Of a stretch of 20,704 nt of DNA, positions 12,021-20,569 are shown piece by piece. Both the position numbers and the translations under genes were made by a program. The stretch is from Magicicada cassinii (lineage: Eukaryota > Arthropoda > Insecta > Hemiptera > Cicadidae). The notes below the pieces were generated by a model. It was not told where the DNA came from and did no database searches. It worked only from the letters and a program-made list of their open reading frames with translations. The stretch lies in assembly GCA_028571305.1 (NCBI GenBank), contig JAOXNS010410934.1:1-20704 (forward strand). The letters are read 5' to 3'. Positions within the stretch are counted from its first letter, which is position 1; each line of letters starts with the position of its first letter.

Positions 12021-13549
12021 CATCCTCAAGATAGTTCCATCTTCGCCGTATACACACTAAATATAATATCCCTCATTACGAACTAAAATCCCTACGGACG
12101 TCAGGATAAGGTTTAAATGACAAGACTACGGCAGAGTACTTCACATAAAGTAGCTACGGTTGCTTGCAAAAAATACAACTACTGCGCTGTTATCCGTATA
12201 ATTTGCGAACTGTTAAACTTAAAGGATGTTGTCTACATGTTAACAAGATACTGTTATGTAGTACGAGCCAGTTTTACTTTTTATGTATTTACATTATTTG
12301 TGTTAAATCCAACAATGTTTGTCTTTCTTGTTAATGTTTAATCTGTTATTTATACTTAATCTCGATAAGAACATATTATTCTTTGTTACGAACACTGTTT
12401 CATTGTTTAACAATTTACAGTTCTATACAGTATGTAACGTAACATTACTGTATCTATGTAATTATTATTGTATGATCTATATAATAATAATTGTTTTCCT
12501 TTTACGGTCCCTAATGGCCGACGATGTTGGAGCGACCTGAATTAAAACATTTAATAACATATCACTATGCACACTGGGCGACACCACAACACGATATCGT
12601 TATATTCTTTTACAATTATCCCCTTGGCTGCTGTGCTGCAAATGAGACTTGAGACATACAACGGTACGGTAGCAAAGCCCCTCCGACGGCATGTGTTTGT
12701 GACGACGTGCAAACGTCCCCAATTGGGGGTAGGCCTACGTGCTGTAAGAAACCAATATATTTCCTAAGTTATTTCTAGCGGGAAATAATTATAATTTTGA
12801 GAGAGAAAAAGAGAAATATCAAATAAGTATTCACAAATAAACAGTACGGACAAAAGATACTTCCGGCAGAAAAAATATCTCAATGAAATGATTACTTGGG
12901 GTTCCTACACCAGAAAAACGAACGTCAAACGAAATTCACACGACTATAGGCACTCTGTGTAGTCAGCTATCGTATTCGAGTTCAACCCCATCTACATGAT
13001 GTAACCAATATAGGCTACAATCCGGTTCAATCGGTACGTTCTGGTCAGATAACCTTATGAGTAGGCCTAAATTCTCTAGTTCATGTTAGAGAGAGGGTAC
13101 TATAACACAAGAATAATAATCGCGCAAGAATATAGCGTCTAACATTAAAATGTTTTATTTCAAAGATATACACGCCGAAAAACTTTTTTTATAATCCACT
13201 TTTCCAACTCGACGACACTAACGATCGCTCTCATATAAGTAACTAGCATTATTTGTAACGTTTAATCTACGCCTAACTGTAGACGGACAGAATAACATAT
13301 TTATCGATAATTTTCGCTAACTTTTATCCACTTCAGAGTGTTGATTTTGTTTTGAGCTGAAAAATAACACCGAATAGAATGGTAGCTTATGGTAAAAACG
13401 TAGGAAGAGAGGTAAAAAGCACACGATAACTATGGAAAGGCTGTTTCAAGAGAGACGAGATCTGAGAAAACTACGAAGGAAAACGAGGTGATACACTCAC
13501 GTATAAGGATAAGGGGCGGACAGCATGTTGTATCGGTGATTCGTTTTGA
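12021..13549. other. Stretch without a recognisable gene
   Basis: Open frames at 12117-12341, 12319-12540 and 12567-12767 are dominated by AT-rich hydrophobic codons and show no motif. TAGGCCTA lies at 12730-12737 and 13062-13069. A tRNA-like B-box match (GTTCAACCC, 12979-12987) has no partner A-box or cloverleaf. Apart from the second copy of the 24-bp repeat I see nothing that supports a gene. Confidence 0.6.
13459..13482 (+). repeat. 24-bp dispersed repeat, copy 2
   Basis: It matches 11826-11849 at 23 of 24 bases; the single change (A to C) would turn DLRKIRRK into DLRKLRRK. The flanks do not align, and the frame meets a stop (TGA) four codons later. It may be a tiny leftover of the same LINE family or a chance match helped by purine-rich composition. 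Confidence 0.55.
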
Positions 13550-13760
13550 GCACTTGTACAGCTGCATCACACACACATACATAGAGAGGCGCGCGCGCGT
13601 ACCGCGGCTTACGAAGCCCGACCGCTGCTAATACCAAACAGCAGGCTCTCCCTCACCGTCGCTGCTCTATTCCGCAACATTTCCCTGGAAACAACGCACA
13701 TTTACAAGTATTATTGGGCGCGTCACGACGGTTATGTTACAACTGTTGCAGAAGGAAGCT
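13550..13760. promoter_or_regulatory. CpG-rich promoter-like patch
   Basis: This is the most CpG-dense and GC-rich section of the window. It contains GCGCGCGCG with CCGCGG near 13588-13607, many further CG pairs, the STAT-like TTCCCTGGAA (13681-13690) and GCGCGTCA (13718-13725). The last is the reverse complement of TGACGCGC found upstream of the ORF at 17512. A short inverted pair CTGCT/AGCAG flanks 13623-13644. No TATA box is evident. About 65 bases beyond the patch, a well-placed ATG (CACCATG, 13824) opens a 28-codon frame ending at 13910, which could be a first exon, an upstream ORF or chance. Promoter function is an inference from composition. Confidence 0.35.
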
Positions 13761-14174
13761 ACGTCTTGTCTTGTCTTAATGTAAACACTTTGTGTGTACG
13801 AAACAAGAGACTACAGCTGCACCATGTGCTTCGGTTGTACTTTGCAGCGTACACTTACTAACGCTGTATGTAAAGAACGAATCGATTCTCAGTTTACACA
13901 AGAGCGGTAATCTTGTTATTCAACGAGGTAGTGAAGAGCATTGAAACGTAATCCGTAACTCCGGTTACAGTAGAGTTTCCGCCGACCTGAGCTTTCTTTT
14001 CAACCGTCTGTCCTTAAACACTCAATCGAAACGTTTGTCTTTCTTTGTGGTGAAATTCATTTGAATTCCCTACTCTACGCGTACAATAAAGACATTATTC
14101 AAGAGACAGAAGGTCAGTTACAATATCGATAGGCCTATTTGTATTATGTAATGGCTTGCAGGGATACGGGTTTT

Positions 14175-14275
14175 ATGGGTTTCGAGTCTTTCTCATGAAT
14201 TTGTTTGATAAGTTTCGAGATTGATTGACAAGGGTCATGGGTTTCGAGTCTTTCTTATGAATTTGTTTGATAAGT
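14175..14275. repeat. Direct repeat, 39-bp units 62 bp apart
   Basis: Bases 14175-14213 and 14237-14275 are identical except for one C/T change (TTTCTCATG versus TTTCTTATG). The unit starts ATGGGTTTCGAG and ends TTTGATAAGT. The second copy runs directly into the LINE reading frame, so the duplication sits at the 5' border of the LINE fragment. It may have arisen by local slippage or during insertion. Confidence 0.85.
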
Positions 14276-14840
14276 ATTCCATTAGGACGAAGACAGTTGT
14301 CGACTAAAAACCCTCAGAACAGGTTTGTGATTTCAAGTATTTGGGATGCAGTATCTCATTTGACTACCATAGAAAATGGGATCAGAAATTGTTAAGGTTC
14401 AGAAGGATCGGATCTGAGGTACACAGAATTTATGGTCCCCTGAAGCTCAAAGCTACGACGGACAACATAAAACACTGACGTCTTATAAAACACTGGCCGT
14501 CCTGACATTTCTTTGTGGTTGAATGACGTGGGTCTTCAAGAAGGAGGAATGAAAGATTCAGGCTGCAGAAATGAAGTTTCTGAGAAGTGTTCGCTCCTTG
14601 ATATAAAGGAGAGTGAAGAAATCATACAGGAGTTAGGGGTCCAGTCTTTAAATGAGGTCATCAAGGACTACAGGAAGGGATGGTGTGAACATTTCAATCG
14701 CCTACCAACTAAAATACTACCAGTAGTAGTCTTAGTGTGGCAGCAGACCGGAACGAGAGGCGTCGGCAGACCTAGGAGAAGACGGGTTCCAGAACAGGGT
14801 CTATTCCTTAGAGTGGAGATGACGATGAAAAATTAATAAA
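14265..14840 (+). mobile_element. Decayed LINE fragment, C-terminal reverse transcriptase region
   Basis: Three frames in turn give a familiar insect non-LTR retrotransposon C-terminus. From 14272 one frame reads YSIRTKTVVD, a stop at 14305-14307, then EQVCDFKYLGCSISF and a K/R-rich RFRRIGSEVHRIYG, closing at 14476-14478. From 14484 the next frame reads YKTLAVLTFLCG, a stop at 14520-14522, WVFKKEE, a stop at 14550-14552, then KIQAAEMKFLRSV. From about 14598 a third frame reads DIKESEEIIQELGVQSLNE, then DYRKGWCEHFNRLP and TGTRGVGRPRRRR, ending at 14834-14836. Family copies read FxYLGCxIS, KFYKxxAVPTLLYGSE, IQAAEMRFLR, NEDIRxELGVQ, WxEHxxRM and GRPRRRW in the same order. This is the thumb and connection end of the enzyme; the catalytic YADD core and endonuclease are absent. 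An AATAAA at 14835-14840 sits right at the end. It is clearly dead, with at least two frameshifts and three stops. Confidence 0.85.
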
Positions 14841-14972
14841 TTCTAAATTTATTCAATATAACAAAAAAATTAATTGAAATTACACAAATGTAAGATGGGC
14901 CGCGACACAACCATATAATATTTAATAAACACATATAAATTTCCTGTCATTTTTTCGACACGAAACTACTTA

Positions 14973-15033
14973 CACACACGCGCTCGCGTCCACACACACT
15001 CCCTCTGTGTGTGTGTGTGTGTCTGCGCGCGCG
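14973..15033. repeat. Inverted CA/TG-CG microsatellite hairpin
   Basis: An (AC)n-CG tract (14973-14999) is followed after a short TCCCTCT-like spacer by a (TG)n-(CG)n tract (15006-15033). Bases 14979-14999 pair with 15013-15033 at about 17 of 21 positions, so this is a self-complementary microsatellite able to form a cruciform or Z-DNA. It lies about 135 bp past the LINE end. Confidence 0.75.
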
Positions 15034-17437
15034 AAAACTATTACAACACAGTAGTTTATACAAGGAATCCACAATGATAGTAAGTCAGAACACAGTACGC
15101 CTACTGGTCAAATAGCCTATTGATGCAAATGTGTCAGAAATTTACAGACACAAGTTTCAGTTGATAGCCTATAATTAATACTTGTAAACATTTAGAATTA
15201 AACCTAGGCCACTTTTCAATCTACAGCAAAATGTACATATTTATGTCTTACAAAGAAATAATAATTGACAGTTACACAAATCCCACGTAGAGAGGAATTT
15301 TGTAAAATTTATTTTCTTTATTGTTGTTTTTGCCCTACAGGCTACATAAGCAGGTAATTTATTTGGTTTTAAAAATACAGGAAAAAGAGGCTTATTCAAT
15401 AGTGAGTGACCAGCTAACTACACATCAATTTATGTTTATTTAGTATCTAATTAAGTTAAAATCCAATTTCACTGCTTTAAATTAATTGAAAATTCAAACT
15501 AAAGCTAGTTCAAAAAACCTGAATAATTGCAAAAACATAGGTTGCCGCAATTCTTAGTTAAAACAATTTTTCGTGTGTTTAGCAGAGTTGAAGCCTGTTA
15601 CTTGGATTTAATAAACTAAACGTATATTACATAACCCCAATTAATGCACGAATCTCTAGTACTGTGATTTGTAAGTACTTTGATAAACGTGAATTTTCGT
15701 AAAAGCGATTACTGTTTTCGTCTATTCATATTGAATATCTGATTGTTAGACTATTTATTTAATTTGTGAACAATTTTTATTAATTAAAAAATGAAATTTA
15801 CAGACTATAGCAGACTATAGACGTAGTCTAGTTGACGGCCATTTCGTAAGACAAATATATGCGTAGAACAACATGTTTTACCAAAAAGGGTCAGAATTCA
15901 TTAAGCAATACAGGGGACTCCACGCTGAGCAATAGTTAAAAAAATAATAAAACGCGGCTGCAGACCGTGGAGTTGCGTGATCTGTAACTGTTCCCCGCGG
16001 CAATCGGCTGTACAACTGAAATTGGACATAATGCTGATGGCGTGTACGGTTTATGATTTACATTCACTTCGCTTCCATATACGAATCCAATGATTACGTC
16101 ATAGCGACACCGTAAACATGCACCGCACCGTACATCTGTCACGGAGTCACGCTATGCATCGCACAGCTGCTTTTATATGCAGATGCGAATTCTGAATTAT
16201 GCATTGCACATGCACACACGCACCTCGGTGTCAGAACGCAAACTGTGGTGTATGTCAATTTGGTAAAATTAACACTTTTCTCAATTCCCCGTGTAAATCA
16301 ACGTCGATTGGATCGTAAAAATTGAACAATGCAAATTAGAAAAAAGAAATGTCTGTATCTCACATTTATATATCGTAGGTATATTGCTTCAAATATTTTT
16401 ATAAACACGGGTTAATACTGGCTTTCGTCCTCCCCCTTCTACTTTCTACCGAGTACAATAGGCCTACATACCGGTCAAGAACGCATAAACTACACGTGTT
16501 ATAAGAACCGCTGGGTTTAAAACGCATTCGTAAGAAAAACCGGAAATAATATTTACAAATACAGACGTAAATTTTAACTAAATTTTTATATGGGTCATTC
16601 CTGGCACGAAATCTCAGTCTGCCATACCTTTTTGGTAATTTCTTCTACTTCCAACTAGTTATTAGTATTTTAGTTGAAGCACGATTTTGTATTTAAATGT
16701 GTAAATATGTAAAACATTAACTTTTCATACTAACACCCGCCCTAAAAATGATCACAGATAACAACGTATTTGCCATACAAATGTAAAAGAGTATTCGTTG
16801 TGAGGCTTAGGTCTATAGGTTTCGTGTGGCACAACACTATTGAAATAACAACAATCTTTTACGAAATCAACATGAAATTTTAAAATTTATTTCTCAAACG
16901 AGACGCCTTAAAATTTTTAAATCATAAATAATAAAACGTATGTTTATTATTTATGTTATGTTTATTTATGTTTTTAGTTTGTTAAGCTTCAACAAAAAAT
17001 GTAATACCTTTGAGATTGATCAGTGAGTTTAACTATAACCTCAAACCTCAAATAGGCCCCTTATACAAGATAGAGGTTTTTGACAAATTTTGTTATTCAC
17101 ATTCTCACAGACTTTTATAATTTTCACTCTCCTAAAAATATCTCCCGTGTAATGTTCTGAAGCTGATTAATTAAGTATTCAATTTACTCACTACTTCACA
17201 CACATACGCGCGCGCGCACATACACCCACGTACGAAAACATATATGTGAAAGTGGACATATTTTCTATATAATGGGTACCTCTGTAAAGTAAGTGTAATG
17301 TCACTAGGTTCACCCGCAATGTGTCACTGTAAGACACTATTGAAACTAACATAGCTTCTCATTTATAACAAAAGCGGTATTATAACATCTGTTATTTTGT
17401 AGTTTTCGAACTTAGAAATAGGTTTACTCAACGTTGA
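15034..17437. other. Stretch without a recognisable gene
   Basis: No exon or RNA gene is supported; the minus-strand frame at 15936-16142 lacks any motif. Items seen are TAGGCCTA at 16459-16466, a cluster of four ATGCA cores at 16154, 16177, 16199 and 16210 around a TATATG, ATT/TATG-rich low complexity at 16939-16976, and a CA/CG microsatellite at 17199-17225. Confidence 0.6.
15801..15830. repeat. 10-bp tandem repeat with inverted third arm
   Basis: CAGACTATAG occurs twice head to tail (15801-15810 and 15811-15820). AGACTA (15813-15818) is then mirrored by TAGTCT (15825-15830), making a small hairpin. Confidence 0.7.
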
Positions 17438-17496
17438 TGACGCGCAACCAGGAAACCATCACATGATTTGGCGCAAGGTGGGCCCAGTGTTCAGTT
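17438..17496 (+). promoter_or_regulatory. Candidate proximal promoter of the 84-codon ORF
   Basis: Within 60 bases there are TGACGCGC (17438-17445, ATF/E2F-like), TCACATGA (17459-17466, fits the M-box TCAYRTGA bound by bHLH-Zip factors), TTTGGCGC (17467-17474, fits the E2F consensus TTTSSCGC) and TCAGTT (17491-17496, an arthropod initiator sequence). E2F sites just upstream of a TATA-less start are common in growth and replication genes. No TATA box lies 30 bases upstream and no clear DPE follows at the expected spacing. If TCAGTT marks the start, the leader is only about 19 bases. Factor assignment is by consensus only. Confidence 0.45.
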
Positions 17497-17511
17497 AAAC
17501 GCAGTTAGTGT

Positions 17512-17766
17512 ATGGTGGAAACTAACTTGTATAATTTAATTGTAAAAGATACATTCGCCTCATTTAATGATAAACAAATAAGCAGATACAAAGAACGCCT
17601 CAATTTAATGGCCTCTGGAACACCAACTTCTTATTACAGTCTAGGTCAACGACCTTATTGCCCTGAAAGAGAACTCATTAAAACAATGCTGAAGAATGCT
17701 TCCAACGAAACCTTTGTTGAGGCGCTTACGTTTATTCAACGGATTTCTTTAATAGATGCACGTTAA
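17512..17766 (+). CDS. Candidate small single-exon gene, 84 codons, unknown family
   Basis: The ATG at 17512 is preceded by an in-frame TAG at 17506-17508, and the frame closes with TAA at 17764-17766. The predicted protein starts MVETNLYNLIVKD, has a central stretch LMASGTPTSYYSLGQRPYCP, and ends with a mixed, probably helical part (KTMLKNASNETFVEALTFIQ). Residue use is balanced, unlike the hydrophobic or Lys-only chance frames elsewhere in the window. There is no signal peptide or membrane segment, and only one Cys. A promoter-like cluster lies directly upstream and AATAAA directly downstream, so the order of parts suits a short transcript. The start context is weak at -3 (T). It could instead be one exon of a longer gene, a retrocopy, or a relic of a foreign coding region. 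I do not recognise the family and propose no function. Confidence 0.5.
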   Translation: MVETNLYNLIVKDTFASFNDKQISRYKERLNLMASGTPTSYYSLGQRPYCPERELIKTMLKNASNETFVEALTFIQRISLIDAR

Positions 17767-17781
17767 AATCACAGAACTCTC

Positions 17782-17787
17782 AATAAA
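17782..17787 (+). terminator. Polyadenylation signal AATAAA after the 84-codon ORF
   Basis: AATAAA begins 16 bases after the stop codon. A second copy lies at 17840-17845. AATAAA is common in AT-rich DNA, so this is support only in combination with the ORF and its upstream sites. Confidence 0.4.
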
Positions 17788-17849
17788 TCTGATTTCATAT
17801 AACATTTTATGAAAATATTGAACTGATTTAACAAATCCAAATAAATTTA

Positions 17850-18717
17850 TCTGAAACGACATTTCTTAATTAGATAAAATTGTCCGAGGTAGCTCATCTC
17901 CTTTATATTACAGAATGGAATAATCTTATCCGACCTTTACATCGAATCTGTTGATGTTTTTCGCTTAAGTCTCAAAATGTAGTTAGTTTCATAGTCACAA
18001 TTTAACAGTCGCCATTTAGTAAGCCTTCGGTGTATGGAATAGGCCTATGTCAAATTTAGCAAAACGTGCGTACACTTAATGGTGTATCTTAGAAGCAGCA
18101 CGATTCTTAATTAAAATCTTCCTTCCACCCTTAAGTAGGATTGATCTTCAGTTTTCACATTACGGGGGGATTTCAAAACCCGTTTTTTGAGAAAATTAAA
18201 ATCGACAGTGACCATTTTAAGTCGACAACAGTTTTTATACTTTTAAGCATTGCGACATTTTTTCCTGTGATGACGAATATTTCTTTCCATGAATTAAAGA
18301 AAAAAATTAAGTAACCTGAGTTGATCTGACAATCCACAAAATGAATTTTAGCACCCCTCTCAACGGAATGGATACCAAACAAAACACCAAACTAACATGG
18401 AAAATCTGAATATAAAATTCAATTATTTTTGTCGCTATGAGATGCTGACACTGATCCGTATCACATTTCGTTATTACGTTATGGTATACTTATCAAACGT
18501 TATCAGTCAATGTTCTGATTTCTTTAAATTTTTAACCAGTTCATCTCACCCGATCGTCTTCGTCAGCAGGAAATCTACGGAACATTTGCCTTTTTAGTGC
18601 TATGTATTCGTAAAGGAAGTCTGCGAAAGACAATTAAATAGTTTAGTATACATGCTGATACAGAATTCGATACAAGAACGGTCTGAAACAAAACTGACGG
18701 AATGTTTCTGTTTTTAG
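17850..18717. other. Stretch without a recognisable gene
   Basis: Frames at 18173-18382 (minus) and 18397-18597 (plus) show no motif. TAGGCCTA is at 18040-18047. Nothing else can be supported. Confidence 0.6.
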
Positions 18718-18852
18718 CACGTGTTCACGCAAACTCTTACGTATCTTCAGAGGAAGCGTGCTTAGAACATGGAGCGTGATTTAGGAACGTGTTCTAATCT
18801 AATCCACACCCTTTACTTCGTGACCGTCTAAGTGCCACCTATATAAAACGTG
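18718..18852 (+). promoter_or_regulatory. TATA promoter candidate with clustered RCGTG sites
   Basis: CACGTG (18718-18723), CACGC (18726-18730, GCGTG on the minus strand), GCGTG (18756-18760), GCGTG (18774-18778), ACGTG (18787-18791) and ACGTG (18848-18852) lie within 135 bases. RCGTG is the core bound by bHLH-PAS dimers (HIF or AhR with their Tango/ARNT partner), and CACGTG is the general bHLH E-box. TATATAAA at 18840-18847 is a strong TATA box, so a start near 18870 would be expected. The only frame opening soon after is a 26-codon one at 18903-18983 that runs into the 28-bp repeat. The regulated gene is therefore not identified, and may have a non-coding or first-exon start here. Confidence 0.4.
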
Positions 18853-18924
18853 ACTTCGTATTCTGTTCTCGGGTGATAAACTTATTAACAGTATAGTGTG
18901 CGATGGGCTCAATAAGGAGGAAAG

Positions 18925-18980
18925 TAGATCTCGAATCTTACATACTCGAGATTAGATCTCGAATCTTACATACTCGAGAT
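18925..18980. repeat. Self-complementary 28-bp tandem repeat
   Basis: Two identical 28-base units (18925-18952 and 18953-18980) each contain ATCTCGA and TCGAGAT separated by ATCTTACATAC, so each folds on itself with a 7-bp stem. The junction TCGAGAT-TAG-ATCTCGA can also fold. A decayed third and possibly fourth unit (TAGACCTCGAG, then TAGACCTCT with CTTACATAC) follows to about 19015. The identity of the first two units suggests a recent duplication. Confidence 0.9.
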
Positions 18981-19015
18981 TAGACCTCGAGTAGACCTCT
19001 GTACTTCTTACATAC

Positions 19016-20569
19016 AGTTAATTAATACTCATAGCACCCCGTAAGGAAGAATCTGATTTGCCACAAAACTGTTATTTGCCAAGAAGCCTACGCATACAAT
19101 ATTAATGCAAACCCTCCTACGAGCGCAAATGCACAGTTGGATTTTGCGAGGTTCAACAAAAGTGAAGGGGGGCTAAATATGATGGTCACCCATCTCTTAA
19201 CATCATTTTTGTAGGTACACAGAATGAATTATTAATAGGCCTAATTATTATTATTATAACAGTATTCAATTCTATCTTTAAAAAATTATTTTAAAAAAAC
19301 AGAAAAAAGGTATAATATGGAGTTTTAGATGAGTGGAAAATTCTACTCCATGGTCTAATAAACTCCCATGGCTGTGATTAGAATATAAACGATAATGATA
19401 AAATAGCATGTAAAATTTGTAAATTCACAGCTCAGTAATTTAGTTTAAATAATTAGACTTTAACATGTGGTTCAATCAAACCATTACTTGGAACAACGCC
19501 TCCCTTATCAATCTCAAGTACTTAAGTGAACGTACCAACACACTGAAATAAGGAAGTTTAAAGCGAATATGAAAAAAGCTATTGTACGGTCGAAATACAC
19601 GTAGGACTAATAATCCTCTACCATTAATTATATCTAATGTTTTTCTGTTTAATTAAAAAAAAGTAGGTACAATAAATACGTCCAGGTTTTAATAAATACC
19701 TAATGAAACTAAACTGAAGGGTTCGCCATGAAACGTCACTTGAGCAAAATATAATTAGTATTATCCGGACTGCGACAGTCGGCAACGAACACTTGCATAT
19801 CCAGTACAACAAATCATGCGATCGACTGCATCAAACCCCCCCCCGCATTTGCCTTCCGGACTACAGGTATAATTATGTAAATTCGCGCCCACCGCGCTGT
19901 CGTGTATCCAGATAACGTTCACGACACCACACCACCACTAGTAATGCTCTCGTTCCAAATTTCTTTTCGTTCTGGAATAGTAATTTAGAAAAGAGCACAG
20001 TCGAACGTGACTTGCTGTGTTGTAATATCACCACAAATTAGAGTCTACCACCCGATCAAAGGTGTACAAATTACAGATGTTCAACTCACTTCACACTACG
20101 TCAATAATTCTCTTAATTTTAGTTTAATTTCTTTTAAAAGGCTTTTACATAGAAACAAAGAATTAACAGATTTTCACTAATATCTAAACAAACAAAAAAT
20201 CGAATTTCTATAGGCTACTACGACCGAATTTTAGCCTGTGGAAACATGAGGTACTAAATTATGTAGAGACTACCTCAATAAAAACGTCTATCATATTTTA
20301 AAAACACATTAAACAGCAACTTTTGTAGGGAATTGAATTTCTCTATATGCATACGATCTCAATATTGCATTCTGGACTTTGAAAAACCGAAATCATGAAG
20401 ACATAGGCCTACATGTAATGTAACATTTTTCTGTCAGTAGAAAGCTATGCTAGAAAAACGATAGTTCTAATTTTCAGATATATGAATATTGTAACTCCTC
20501 ATGTATTACTGATAATTATCTTCATCTTTACCTGTACTGTTTGAATCAATGAAATAAAAGATTTAAAAA
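19016..20569. other. Stretch without a recognisable gene
   Basis: The minus-strand frame at 19624-19812 has no motif. TAGGCCTA lies at 19236-19243 and 20404-20411, and a C9 run at 19836-19844. A small inverted repeat AGATTT/AAATCT at 20559-20574 follows an AATAAA at 20553-20558, just before the composition changes. Confidence 0.6.

Noticed and set aside
11895-12086. Stand-alone hypothetical protein starting at GTG 11895
   Set aside because: The homology to LINE ORF2 begins upstream of this point and includes in-frame stops, so it is part of a dead LINE.
12979-12987. Pol III B-box match GTTCAACCC, and a similar match near 915-925
   Set aside because: No A-box at the right spacing, no T-stem pairing and no cloverleaf, so neither a tRNA nor a tRNA-derived SINE is supported.
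14513-14836. Stand-alone 107-codon hypothetical protein
   Set aside because: Its N-terminal part is the wrong frame of the LINE; only the portion after about 14598 matches the LINE C-terminus.
16154-16214. ATGCA cluster as an octamer/POU enhancer
   Set aside because: The cores lack the full ATGCAAAT sequence and regular spacing, and no gene is nearby.
17491-17496. TTCAG|TT as a splice acceptor making the 17.5-kb ORF an internal exon
   Set aside because: There is no polypyrimidine tract upstream and an in-frame stop lies between it and the ATG, so an internal coding exon is not favoured, though a 5' UTR acceptor is not excluded.
18903-18983. 26-codon micro-ORF after the TATA box
   Set aside because: Most of it is encoded by the 28-bp self-complementary repeat, so the frame has no independent support.
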